From SZUA-430 sp031413635 (GTDB lineage: Bacteria; Pseudomonadota; Alphaproteobacteria; Micropepsales; Micropepsaceae): a stretch of DNA of 26,132 nt. Position numbers and translations under genes: made by a program. Positions 1 through 10,694 of the stretch are shown here, in pieces (within the stretch, counting starts at the first letter, position 1; each line of letters starts with the position of its first letter). The notes beneath the pieces were generated by a model that saw nothing but the letters and a program-made list of their open reading frames with translations, was not told the DNA's origin and ran no database searches. The stretch spans positions 1-26,132 of the forward strand of contig JANOFM010000071.1 of NCBI GenBank assembly GCA_031413635.1, written 5' to 3'.

Positions 1-1
1 C

Positions 2-1522
2 GAAATCTTCAATGCGCTCTTTATGTCGATCGCCGAGCAAATGGGCGTGACACTCGAAAAGACGGCGTCCTCCGTCAACATCAAGGAGCGACTGGATTTC
101 TCCTGCGCCCTTTTCGACGCAGGCGGTAATCTGATCGCCAACGCGCCCCACATGCCTGTGCATTTGGGCTCGATGGGCGAAAGCGTGCGCGCCGTTTTGA
201 ACCAACACAAAGCCGCGATGGCACCGAGCGACGCCTACGCCTTGAACGCGCCCTATGCCGGCGGCACTCATTTGCCCGATATCACGGTGGTCATGCCGGT
301 CTTCGAAAAAGGCGGGGCGGCGCCCGCCTTTTTCGTCGCCTCGCGCGGACACCACGCCGACGTCGGCGGCATCTCGCCCGGCTCCATGCCGCCGAACTCC
401 ACATCGGTCGACGAGGAAGGCGTGCTGTTCAATGGCGAGCGCATCATGCGCGAAGGTGGCTTCGACGAAGCGCGCGTTCTGGAAATCCTAACCGCGGGCG
501 CATACCCCGCACGCAACCCGAAGCAGAACGTCGCCGACCTCAAGGCGCAAATCGCCTCGTGCATGAAAGGCGCGGAGGAATTGCTCAAACTCTGCGAGCA
601 TGCCGGCCGCGATGTCGTGCGGGCCTATATGGACCACGTGCAAAACAACGCCGAAGAACAGGTTCGCCGCGTCATCGGCGCGCTCGACGACGGCGCGTTC
701 GAACACCAGATGGACGACGGCGCCACGATCCGCGTGCGCATCACGGTCGACCGCAAAGCCCGCTCGGCCGTCGTCGACTTCACCGGCACAAGCCCTCAGC
801 GTCCGACGAACTTCAACGCCCCGCGCTCGGTCACGACGGCCGCCGTTCTCTACGTCTTCCGCTGCCTGATCGACAGCGACATCCCGCTCAACGCCGGTTG
901 CTTGCGGCCGCTAATGATCGTCGTCCCCGACAACTCGCTTCTGAGCCCGAGCTACCCTGCCGCCGTCGTCGCCGGCAACGTCGAAACCAGCCAAGCCGTC
1001 ACCGACACGCTGTTTGGCGCCCTGCGGGTGATGGCGGCAAGCCAAGGCACGATGAACAACTTCACCTTCGGCAACGAGAACCACCAGTATTACGAGACGA
1101 TCTGCGGCGGCGCCGGCGCCGGTCCCGATTTCGACGGCGCAAGCGCGGTCCACACCCACATGACGAACTCGCGATTGACCGATCCCGAAGTGCTCGAGCA
1201 TCGCTATCCGGTTCTTCTGCGCCGCTTCGAGATTCGCACGGGTTCCGGCGGTCGCGGCCATCACAGCGGCGGCGACGGCACCGTCCGCGAGATCGAGTTT
1301 CGCGAGGCGATGGGCGCGGGCATCCTCTCGACCCGGCGCTCGGTCGCGCCGTTCGGCATCGAGGGCGGCGCGCCCGCGCTGCGCGGGCGAAACGCCGTCC
1401 GGCGCAAGAACGGCCAAGTCGAAGAGCTGTCCGGCTGCGCGTCGGTCAAGGTCGAGCCCGGCGACACATTTGTGATTGAAACACCCGGCGGCGGCGGCTA
1501 CGGCATGGCTCGGAAAACCTAA
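2..1522 (+). CDS. Hydantoinase B/oxoprolinase family protein, 5'-truncated by the window edge
   Basis: This is the B-type subunit or domain of the ATP-dependent hydantoinase/5-oxoprolinase family, which opens cyclic imides such as hydantoins or 5-oxoproline in the cytoplasm. The frame is already open at base 2: EIFNALF precedes the first in-frame ATG at 23, so the true start lies outside the window and 506 codons are visible. Family hallmarks are the N-terminal SVNIKERLDFSCALFD stretch, NAPHMPVHLGSMGESV, the GTHLPDITVV and RGHHADVGG motifs, NFNAPRSVT in the middle, and the glycine-rich C-terminal GGGGYG. It could be a stand-alone HyuB or the C-terminal half of a fused oxoprolinase of about 1200 residues; only upstream sequence can decide, so the substrate is unknown. 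The next gene starts 15 bases after its stop, suggesting an operon. Confidence 0.93.
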   Translation, partial: EIFNALFMSIAEQMGVTLEKTASSVNIKERLDFSCALFDAGGNLIANAPHMPVHLGSMGESVRAVLNQHKAAMAPSDAYALNAPYAGGTHLPDITVVMPVFEKGGAAPAFFVASRGHHADVGGISPGSMPPNSTSVDEEGVLFNGERIMREGGFDEARVLEILTAGAYPARNPKQNVADLKAQIASCMKGAEELLKLCEHAGRDVVRAYMDHVQNNAEEQVRRVIGALDDGAFEHQMDDGATIRVRITVDRKARSAVVDFTGTSPQRPTNFNAPRSVTTAAVLYVFRCLIDSDIPLNAGCLRPLMIVVPDNSLLSPSYPAAVVAGNVETSQAVTDTLFGALRVMAASQGTMNNFTFGNENHQYYETICGGAGAGPDFDGASAVHTHMTNSRLTDPEVLEHRYPVLLRRFEIRTGSGGRGHHSGGDGTVREIEFREAMGAGILSTRRSVAPFGIEGGAPALRGRNAVRRKNGQVEELSGCASVKVEPGDTFVIETPGGGGYGMARKT

Positions 1523-1537
1523 AGGCCAAGAAAAAGA

Positions 1538-2230
1538 ATGAACGTCGAACTCTTCGTCGGCACCATGACGCGTTACTACTCCGAACAGTGGCAGAACGCG
1601 GCGACGCGCCAAGGCAACCGCTCGCCCTTCGGCGGCAAGGACAGCCAACACGCGGTCACCGATCCAGTGGAGCTGCAGGGCATCATCGCCGAATGGCTCG
1701 ACCAAGCGACAGCCAAACTCAAGGACCATCTGAAGGAGCCGTTGTCCTGGCAAGAAGGCATGCTCGCTCCCTACCACGTCGGCGAACTGGGCGTCCCCGG
1801 CTATGGCGGCCTAATTCTGCTGACCGCCTACACGAACAACGCCCATCTGCCGCGCCCGCTCGCGTCGATGAAAACGTGGGACAAAGATCCTGCGGTCGAC
1901 GCCTCATTGAAGGCCGAGAAGAAAGACCCGCTATGGGAGATCGTGAACTGTGGTATCTGGTTTCCGACACAATTTTCCTTCGGCATCGGTATGAAAGATC
2001 CCTCGGGCACGCCGCTCAAAGCGGGTTCGATCGAACTCCTGTGGCGCGGCTTGGAATATCTCAACGAGGTGAATTGGGGCGCCGGCGCGGACGACATCGC
2101 GCAGTGGCATAGCCGCGGACTCTCCGAAACCGATTCCTTTGAAATCCAAGCGCAGTTCGGTTTTTCCGTCTTTCACGACCTGTGCAAGACCGCGCGTGAA
2201 AATCGCCTGCCCATGAAACTGCACTACTAA
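1538..2230 (+). CDS. Conserved-looking hypothetical protein, 230 residues, no recognised family
   Basis: I do not recognise this protein. It has an ATG start behind a purine-rich stretch (aagaaaaaga), no signal peptide and no membrane segment, so it is probably cytosolic. It is rich in Trp and aromatic residues, including a WEIVNCGIWFPTQFSFGIGM stretch around residues 133-152 and a YHVGELGVPGYGG stretch near residue 80. Codon use matches its neighbours, which supports a real gene. It lies 15 bases after the hydantoinase B gene and 19 bases before the dehydrogenase gene on the same strand, so it is likely co-transcribed with both. That placement hints at a role in the same amide or imide catabolism, but nothing in the sequence gives a catalytic motif. 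A binding or accessory protein is equally possible. Confidence 0.8.
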   Translation: MNVELFVGTMTRYYSEQWQNAATRQGNRSPFGGKDSQHAVTDPVELQGIIAEWLDQATAKLKDHLKEPLSWQEGMLAPYHVGELGVPGYGGLILLTAYTNNAHLPRPLASMKTWDKDPAVDASLKAEKKDPLWEIVNCGIWFPTQFSFGIGMKDPSGTPLKAGSIELLWRGLEYLNEVNWGAGADDIAQWHSRGLSETDSFEIQAQFGFSVFHDLCKTARENRLPMKLHY

Positions 2231-2249
2231 TGCCGGTAGAGGAAACAAG

Positions 2250-2942
2250 TTGACAACCGTCATCATCACCGGCGCCAACCGCGGTCTCGGACTCGAATTC
2301 GTCCGCCAATACGCAGCCGACGGCGCCCGCGTCTTGGCCTGCGCGAGGGTTCCGGGCCAAGCCAATGCCCTGCTCGACATCGCCGCCGCATCGCACGGCA
2401 AAGTTACCGTGTACCCGCTCGACGTATCGTCCGACGCCTCGGTTGCACACTTGAAGGAGGAACTCGGCGATCAAGCCATCGACATCCTGATCAACAACGC
2501 CGGCGTCTACGGCGGCGACCATCAGCGCGCGGACGATTTGGACCTCGCGGCCTGGATGCGCACCCTCAACGTCAACACGCTCGGACCCGCGCGGGTGTTT
2601 CTGGCGCTGCGCCCGAACCTGATCAAGGGCCGGGACAAGATGGCGATCGCAATCACCAGCGGCATGGGTTCGACCGCGCGCCACGATGGCGCTGCCCTCA
2701 TTTACCGCTCATCCAAGGCAGCGCTGAACAACGTGATGCGGGGTCTGTCGCTCGCGCTCAAGAGCGACGGCCTGACCGTTGTTCTGTTCCATCCGGGTTG
2801 GGTGAAGACCGACATGGGAGGGCAAGGCGCCGCCCTCACGCCCGCGCAGTCGATCTCCTCGCTGAGGAAGGTTATCGCCGGCCTGAAACCTTCAGATAGC
2901 GGGCGCTTTCTTAACTATGATGGATCTGAATTACCCTGGTAG
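2250..2942 (+). CDS. SDR family NAD(P)-dependent oxidoreductase
   Basis: This is a classical short-chain dehydrogenase/reductase of 230 residues, resembling the C-factor-like SDR group. Visible motifs are the Rossmann cofactor loop TGANRGLG (residues 7-14), LDVS (57-60), NNAG (82-85), the structural Asn in TLNVNT (near 107), Ser in ITSGMGS (near 137) and the catalytic YRSSK (Tyr152, Lys156). PGWVKTDMGG near the C-terminal third is typical of the group. The start is a TTG with a gagga Shine-Dalgarno sequence a few bases upstream; no in-frame ATG would keep the cofactor loop intact. It closes the apparent hydantoinase operon. Substrate cannot be predicted: it may reduce or oxidise a carbonyl product of the pathway. 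A 116-base non-coding stretch follows. Confidence 0.9.
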   Translation: MTTVIITGANRGLGLEFVRQYAADGARVLACARVPGQANALLDIAAASHGKVTVYPLDVSSDASVAHLKEELGDQAIDILINNAGVYGGDHQRADDLDLAAWMRTLNVNTLGPARVFLALRPNLIKGRDKMAIAITSGMGSTARHDGAALIYRSSKAALNNVMRGLSLALKSDGLTVVLFHPGWVKTDMGGQGAALTPAQSISSLRKVIAGLKPSDSGRFLNYDGSELPW

Positions 2943-3058
2943 ATCAGAGGTTTAACGGGAGAATCCCCGCGTTTGTTGCAGTGCCGTATCGAATTCCCTT
3001 CGGGGCTGCGACAAAGTGAGGCATAATTGTGGCGCCCTGACAGGACAAGGAGGCGCCA

Positions 3059-3136
3059 ATGACGGAGCAGCTAAGTCTACTGACGACAGGGGTCGTGTTT
3101 GCGTTCCTCGGAGCGATTGTAATCGGGCTTCTTTAG
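3059..3136 (+). CDS. Small membrane peptide (25 residues), unannotated family
   Basis: A 25-codon gene with an ATG at 3059 behind an excellent Shine-Dalgarno sequence (aaggagg, ending 5 bases before the ATG) and a TAG stop. The peptide begins MTEQLSLLTTG and continues as an uninterrupted hydrophobic segment (VVFAFLGAIVIGLL) long enough to span the inner membrane once. A weak -10-like cataat lies at 3022-3027, and a G+C hairpin with a short pyrimidine tail follows the stop at 3165-3193. It is thus a free-standing transcription unit on the opposite strand to metH. I know of no named family for it. Small single-span peptides often regulate a membrane partner or form part of a transporter complex, but no partner is indicated here. 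The alternative is a leader peptide, although nothing follows it on this strand. Confidence 0.62.
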   Translation: MTEQLSLLTTGVVFAFLGAIVIGLL

Positions 3137-3164
3137 ATTAACGCGACACCAGCGGGGAATTTCG

Positions 3165-3193
3165 AAGGGCCGGCGGTTCGCACCCCGGCCCTT
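3165..3193. terminator. Hairpin terminator between the small peptide gene and metH
   Basis: A perfect 9-bp inverted repeat (aagggccgg / ccggccctt) encloses an 11-base loop, and the plus strand continues with ctttcgtt. It sits 29 bases after the small peptide stop and 18 bases after the end of metH on the other strand, so it may serve both convergent genes. The T-tract is modest, hence moderate confidence. Confidence 0.6.
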
Positions 3194-3210
3194 CTTTCGT
3201 TCGCGACCTA

Positions 3211-6932
<3,722 letters not shown>

Positions 6933-6936
<4 letters not shown>

Positions 6937-7793
6937 GCAGCCTTCTCGGTCGGTTGCGCGCGAACGCCCAACAAATGACAGATCGCAAACGTCAGATCCG
7001 CCTGGTTCAGTGTGTAGAAATGGAACGCGTCGAAGCCGTGCCGCCTGAGCCGCTCGACCTGCTCGGCGGCCACCGTCGCCGCGATCAACTTGCGCGTCTC
7101 CAGATCGTCGTCGAGCCCTTCGAACTTGCGCGCCAGCAACGGCGGAATGCTGGCGCCGCAGCGTTTGGCCATGCGCGCCACGCCCTTGAAGTTCGTGGCC
7201 GGCATGATGCCGGGCACGATGGGCACGCGAATGCCCTCGCGGTAAGCGCGGTCGGCAAAGCGCAACACCACGTCGGTGTCGTAGACGAATTGCGTGATCG
7301 CCCGCGTCGCCCCCGCGTCGATTTTGGCCTTGAGCAGCGCATAGTCGTGTTCGACGGAGGGCGAATCCGGATGTCTTTCCGGATAGGCAGACACGCTGAC
7401 TTCGATCGGCCCTATCGCGCGAATGCCGCGAATGAGTTCGGGCGTCGACGCGTAGCCCCCGACGACCTGCGAATAGGGGCCCGGCTCCGGCATGTCGCCG
7501 CGCAGCGCCACGATATGATTGATACCCGACTTCAAATAGTCGTGCACCACATCGTCGATCGCCGTCCGCGACGCCCCTACGCAGGTCAAATGCGCTGCCG
7601 GTTTAAGATTGGTTTCGGCCAAAATGCGCTTGATCGTCGAGTGCGTGCGCTCGCGCGTCGAGCCGCCGGCGCCGTAGGTGACGGAGACGAACGCCGGATT
7701 CAGCGGCGCCAACCGGGCGATCGAACGCCACAGTTGCGCCTCCATCTCCTCGTTGCGCGGCGGAAAGAACTCGAACGAAACAGCCAAAGCCAT
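6933..7793 (-). CDS. metF: 5,10-methylenetetrahydrofolate reductase
   Basis: This flavoprotein reduces 5,10-methylene-THF to 5-methyl-THF, the methyl donor used by the downstream MetH. It has 286 residues, usual for bacterial MetF. The N-terminus carries SFEFFPPR, whose Glu8 corresponds to the catalytic Glu28 of the E. coli enzyme as I recall it, followed by SVTYGAGGS. ALRGD, QFVYD, PGIMP and the C-terminal FHFYTLNQ are further family signatures. I place the start at the ATG at 7793 because MALAVSFEFF is the standard N-terminus, a ggagg lies 10 bases upstream, and the ATG overlaps the regulator stop by one base (TGATG). A longer frame to 7853 only adds residues with no family character. The gene also overlaps metH by four bases. 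Confidence 0.97.
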
Positions 7794-8776
7794 CAGGCAG
7801 CCTCCGCCGTTCGCGTGCGCCGGTGAGGAATCGCGGGCGCAACCGCAAGCCAAACCATGACCGTCAAGCCCGATTGCCTGCTCGGCGGCAGATCGCGCGT
7901 CGCCGCCAGCGACAGCCCCGCCGATTTACACCATTGAGCGACTTCCTTGTCGGCAAACCCAAGCCGGCGATGCCGGTGATCCGTGCGCAAGAATTCAAGC
8001 GAATGCGGTGCGAAGTCGACGATGACGATCTTGCCGCCCGGCCTCAGAACACGCGCGGCTTCGGTCACCGCCGCCGACGGATCTTCCAGATAGTGCAGCA
8101 CCTGATGCAGCGTAATCAGATCGAAGCTCTCATCCGCATACGGCAATTGAAACAGATCGCCCTTGCGCACCTGCACATGGCCAAGCGATGCGCGCTCGAT
8201 GCGGGCGCGCGCCAACGCCAGCATCTCGCCATTGAGATCGACGCCGACCGCGCGCGACGCACGCGGCGCCACCAATTCGAGAATCCGTCCCGTCCCCGTG
8301 CCGAGATCGAGATAGGAAACAACCTGCGACGGCCCGACGAATTCCAACAAAGCGCCTTCGACCTGATCTTCGGGAATATGCAGCGCGCGAATGCGGTCCC
8401 ATTCGGCGGCATTGGCGGCGAAATAGTCTTGAGCCTCGCTCTCACGCTGCTTGCGAACCGCTTCCAGCCGTTCCAAGTCGCGCTTGAGGATCTCGTCGTC
8501 CCACGGCAACAACGCGCCGAGCTTTTCTGCGATCGCGCGCGCCGGGCCCTGTTCGGAAAGCCTGTAGAACACCCAGCTCCCCTCCTTGATCCGCTCGATC
8601 AGGCCGGCGTCGCACATCAGTTTCAGATGCCGGCTGACCCTGGGCTGGCTCTGCCGCAGAATTTGGGTGACCTCGGTGACGGTCAATTCTGCCTTGGTAA
8701 ACAGCGCCAAAAGACGAAGCCGCGTCGTCTCGGCCATCGCCTTCAGACCGGTTAGAATATCGTCCAAGCTGGCCAT
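7793..8776 (-). CDS. ArsR-family regulator fused to a SAM-dependent methyltransferase (SahR-like)
   Basis: This 327-residue protein joins two domains. Residues 1-90 are an ArsR winged helix with recognition helix QSQPRVSRHLKLM (42-54) and the wing WVFYRL. Residues 145-300 are a class I methyltransferase fold with the SAM-binding motif DLGTGTGR (157-164), the acidic end of strand 2 in VGVDLNGEML, and LHQVLHYLEDP. ArsR regulators of this context (SahR in Proteobacteria) are known to control methionine-cycle genes in response to S-adenosylhomocysteine. That fits a domain able to bind SAM or SAH, but the effector here is inferred. The start at the ATG 8776 is supported by tggagg five bases upstream. 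It is the first gene of the metF-metH operon, overlaps metF by one base, and probably autoregulates through the repeat at 8791-8823. Confidence 0.92.
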   Translation of the reverse strand: MASLDDILTGLKAMAETTRLRLLALFTKAELTVTEVTQILRQSQPRVSRHLKLMCDAGLIERIKEGSWVFYRLSEQGPARAIAEKLGALLPWDDEILKRDLERLEAVRKQRESEAQDYFAANAAEWDRIRALHIPEDQVEGALLEFVGPSQVVSYLDLGTGTGRILELVAPRASRAVGVDLNGEMLALARARIERASLGHVQVRKGDLFQLPYADESFDLITLHQVLHYLEDPSAAVTEAARVLRPGGKIVIVDFAPHSLEFLRTDHRHRRLGFADKEVAQWCKSAGLSLAATRDLPPSRQSGLTVMVWLAVAPAIPHRRTRTAEAA

Positions 8777-8790
8777 GCCGCCTCCAGAGC

Positions 8791-8823
8791 GACATATATA
8801 CATATCTTTATATCTAAATCTAC
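8791..8823. promoter_or_regulatory. Period-8 AT-rich repeat, candidate operator of the methionine operon
   Basis: Four degenerate 8-base units follow each other, reading ACATATAT, ACATATCT, TTATATCT and AAATCTAC on the plus strand. The middle includes the near-palindrome CATATCTTTATATC. The block stands out against GC-rich flanks and lies 15-47 bases upstream of the regulator's ATG, overlapping the expected promoter. An ArsR-type dimer is the likely ligand, by position only. Confidence 0.5.
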
Positions 8824-9032
8824 ACCTGCTGGGAGGTGTGGAGCACCCCTACCAGAAGATGTATCGGTTGTCACACTGCGCGGCTAACGGGCAACATCTT
8901 AGAATCAATCAATAATTACGAGATCGAAACCTTCTGCCCGCATAATCAAGTACCGTATAAGGAAGTGGCCGAAAGTATCTGAAGATTAGCCGGTTGGCGG
9001 TCTTCGGCGTCGGTTGGGTGGGGTCAGTTGGA

Positions 9033-9053
9033 TTGCGTGAGAACGGCACGCAA
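9033..9053. promoter_or_regulatory. Inverted repeat in the mlaA leader
   Basis: A perfect 7-bp inverted repeat (TTGCGTG / CACGCAA) surrounds a 7-base centre and ends 37 bases before the mlaA ATG. It could form an mRNA hairpin in the leader or serve as a protein-binding site. No T-tract follows, so it is not an intrinsic terminator. Confidence 0.4.
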
Positions 9054-9090
9054 GCCGCGACCCAGTGTGTTGAACAGAGGGTGGCGGCGC

Positions 9091-9936
9091 ATGAACGCGG
9101 TCCGAAATTTAGTTGCTGCGATGGCTTTGAGCGCGGTTGCGATTCCAAGCACGAACGCATTGGCAGCGGAAGAAGCATCCGCGGCGGCGGCCGAAGCGCC
9201 GCCCGTGGTGACCACGCAACAAATCCAAGCCGACGATACGAACGATCCGTTCGAAGGCTCGAACCGCTTTTTCTTCGGCGTCAATCAGGTTCTCGACGAC
9301 CTGCTTCTGCGTCCGGTGTCGATCGTCTATCGCGAAGTATTTCCCGAGTTCGCGCGCGACGGCGTCCGGAATTTTCTGAACAACTTAAATTCGCCGGTGA
9401 TTCTCGCTAACGATCTACTTCAAGGCGACGCCGACCGAGCTGGGGACACGCTGATCCGTTTCGGCATCAATTCGACCGTCGGCATCGGCGGTTTGATCGA
9501 TGTCGCAACGGAAGTTGGCCACCCCTACCACGACGAAGATTTCGGCCAGACCTTGGCGGTTTGGGGCGTCAACGACGGACCGTATTTCTATTTCCCGCTG
9601 ATGGGCCCGTCGAGCGCGCGCGATTTCACCGGCTTTGTCGTTGATCGCGGTCTTGACCCGCTCACCTACGTCAATTGGGGAGACGACGAGTTGGAATATG
9701 CGCCGATCGCGCGCACCGTACTTAACGTCATTGACCTGCGTTCACGGAATATTGAGACGCTCGACGATATCGAGCGTTCGTCGGTTGATTATTACGCCTC
9801 GATTCGTAGCCTTTACCGGCAGTCTCGGGCTGATGCCATTCGTAACGGTGCACCGTCGACGGATCTCCCGGATTTCGATTCTGGCGGCGGCATCACTTCG
9901 CCGTCACCAATTAGCCCAGATCTGAGCGCCGAATAG
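9091..9936 (+). CDS. mlaA: MlaA/VacJ family outer-membrane lipid asymmetry protein
   Basis: MlaA removes mislocalised phospholipids from the outer leaflet of the outer membrane and passes them to periplasmic MlaC. The 281-residue product has a signal peptide (MNAVRNLVAAMALSAVAIPS, cleavage after the ALA near residue 25), then the family signature NDPFEGSNRFFFGVNQVLDD (residues 51-70). FLNNLNSPVILANDLLQGD, FGINSTVGIGGLIDVA and FGQTLAVWGV with GPYFYFPLMGPSSARD follow, all typical of MlaA. I chose the ATG at 9091 because it opens the signal peptide and has gaggg about 9 bases upstream; the longer frame from 9028 does not look exported. There is no lipobox cysteine, so this is apparently not a lipoprotein like the E. 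coli protein. mlaC follows 68 bases downstream; no mlaFEDB genes are in view. Confidence 0.94.
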   Translation: MNAVRNLVAAMALSAVAIPSTNALAAEEASAAAAEAPPVVTTQQIQADDTNDPFEGSNRFFFGVNQVLDDLLLRPVSIVYREVFPEFARDGVRNFLNNLNSPVILANDLLQGDADRAGDTLIRFGINSTVGIGGLIDVATEVGHPYHDEDFGQTLAVWGVNDGPYFYFPLMGPSSARDFTGFVVDRGLDPLTYVNWGDDELEYAPIARTVLNVIDLRSRNIETLDDIERSSVDYYASIRSLYRQSRADAIRNGAPSTDLPDFDSGGGITSPSPISPDLSAE

Positions 9937-10004
9937 CGTCGTAAGATCGGCTGTATTGCCGGATTAGGACCGCGCGAGAAACCCGCGGACGAGGAGAGTG
10001 AGGA

Positions 10005-10640
10005 ATGCGTCGTTTCTTGACCTTGGGACGCGCCGGCATATTGACGGCGATCCTTGGCCTTTGGCTGCTGACCTCCGGGCAGGCAGTTGCCGCAAACCCG
10101 GACGCCGAGAGCTTTGCGCAGCGCTTGATCGATCAAGGCGTCGGCATATTGCGCAACACGACCGACCCCGCTCGCCGCGCGAAATTTCGCGAGTTCATCC
10201 TGCAATATGCCGATGCGCGCAAGACTGCGATCTTCGCGCTCGGCAACTACAAGCGCAGTGCGTCTGACGGCGACGTCGAAGCCTATGTCCAAGCGTTCAC
10301 GGCCTACGCCACCGCCGTCTACGAATCGCGCCTCGACCAGTACAAGGGCCAAACGCTGAAAGTCGTCGGCTCGAACGATAACAAACCCGGCGACGTGACC
10401 GTCAATATGATCGTCCTCGACCCCAACGCGCGCGAGCCGTTGCGCGTGGCCTTTCGCTTGCTCGGCGGTGGTGCCAGCTATCGCTTCGTCGATGTTCAAG
10501 TTGCTGGTATCTGGTTATCCATCGAACAGCGCGAACAATTCGCAGGCTTCCTGTCGCAAAATGGCGGCAGCGTTCCTAGACTGACGACGCATCTGTCGGC
10601 CCAGGCCCAGCAAATCAATTCAGGCGTTGCCCAGCGCTAA
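10005..10640 (+). CDS. mlaC: MlaC-like periplasmic phospholipid-binding protein
   Basis: MlaC shuttles phospholipids through the periplasm between the outer-membrane MlaA and the inner-membrane MlaFEDB ABC transporter. The 211-residue product starts with a signal peptide (MRRFLTLGRAGILTAILGLW, cleavage after AVA near residue 29). It has the helical N-terminal half of the family (ESFAQRLIDQGVGILRNT), FREFILQYAD, LKVVGSNDNKPGDVTVNMIV, the YRFVDVQVAGIWLSIEQREQF strand-helix unit and the C-terminal FAGFLSQNGGSVPRL, which matches the FxxxLxxNGGxxxxL ending of MlaC/Ttg2D proteins. A strong gaggagagtgagga ribosome binding site precedes the ATG. It is likely co-transcribed with mlaA and ends at a strong terminator. 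Confidence 0.92.
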   Translation: MRRFLTLGRAGILTAILGLWLLTSGQAVAANPDAESFAQRLIDQGVGILRNTTDPARRAKFREFILQYADARKTAIFALGNYKRSASDGDVEAYVQAFTAYATAVYESRLDQYKGQTLKVVGSNDNKPGDVTVNMIVLDPNAREPLRVAFRLLGGGASYRFVDVQVAGIWLSIEQREQFAGFLSQNGGSVPRLTTHLSAQAQQINSGVAQR

Positions 10641-10663
10641 GGCGACGCGCCGCGCCGACAATC

Positions 10664-10691
10664 AAAGCCCCGCCGCCGACGGCGGGGCTTT
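10664..10691. terminator. Strong bidirectional hairpin terminator between mlaC and ettA
   Basis: A 12-bp stem (AAAGCCCCGCCG / CGGCGGGGCTTT) closes on a CCGA tetraloop. The stem itself supplies an A-run and a T-run, and the plus strand continues with ctgtt. It lies 24 bases after the mlaC stop and 4 bases beyond the ettA stop, so it can end transcription from both converging genes. Confidence 0.85.
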
Positions 10692-10694
10692 CTG

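Larger units (their letters stand above)
8777..9090. other. Divergent intergenic region between the methionine operon and mlaA
   Basis: This 314-base stretch separates two divergent transcription units and holds no convincing gene. Besides the period-8 repeat it contains a small hairpin at 8822-8839 (ACACCT, 6-base loop, AGGTGT) that would lie in or just upstream of the methionine operon leader, and a second hairpin at 9033-9053 before mlaA. A weak promoter for mlaA is possible at ttctgc (about 8932) with tataag 18 bases further on. I see no recognisable SAM or cobalamin riboswitch. Confidence 0.5.

Noticed and set aside
911..1777. 288-codon minus-strand frame across the hydantoinase B gene
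   Set aside because: It spans the end of one gene and the start of the next on the opposite strand and shows no protein-family character.
7823..8755. 310-codon plus-strand frame opposite the ArsR-methyltransferase gene
   Set aside because: Antisense shadow, Arg-rich, no ribosome binding site or recognisable domain.
8822..8839. Riboswitch (SAM or cobalamin) in the methionine operon leader
   Set aside because: Only a single 6-bp hairpin is present; none of the conserved core elements of SAM-II, SAM/SAH or cobalamin riboswitches is visible.
10125..10136. Palindrome TTGATCGATCAA resembling an FNR box
   Set aside because: The half-sites are separated by two bases rather than four, and it lies inside mlaC, where it simply encodes LIDQ.
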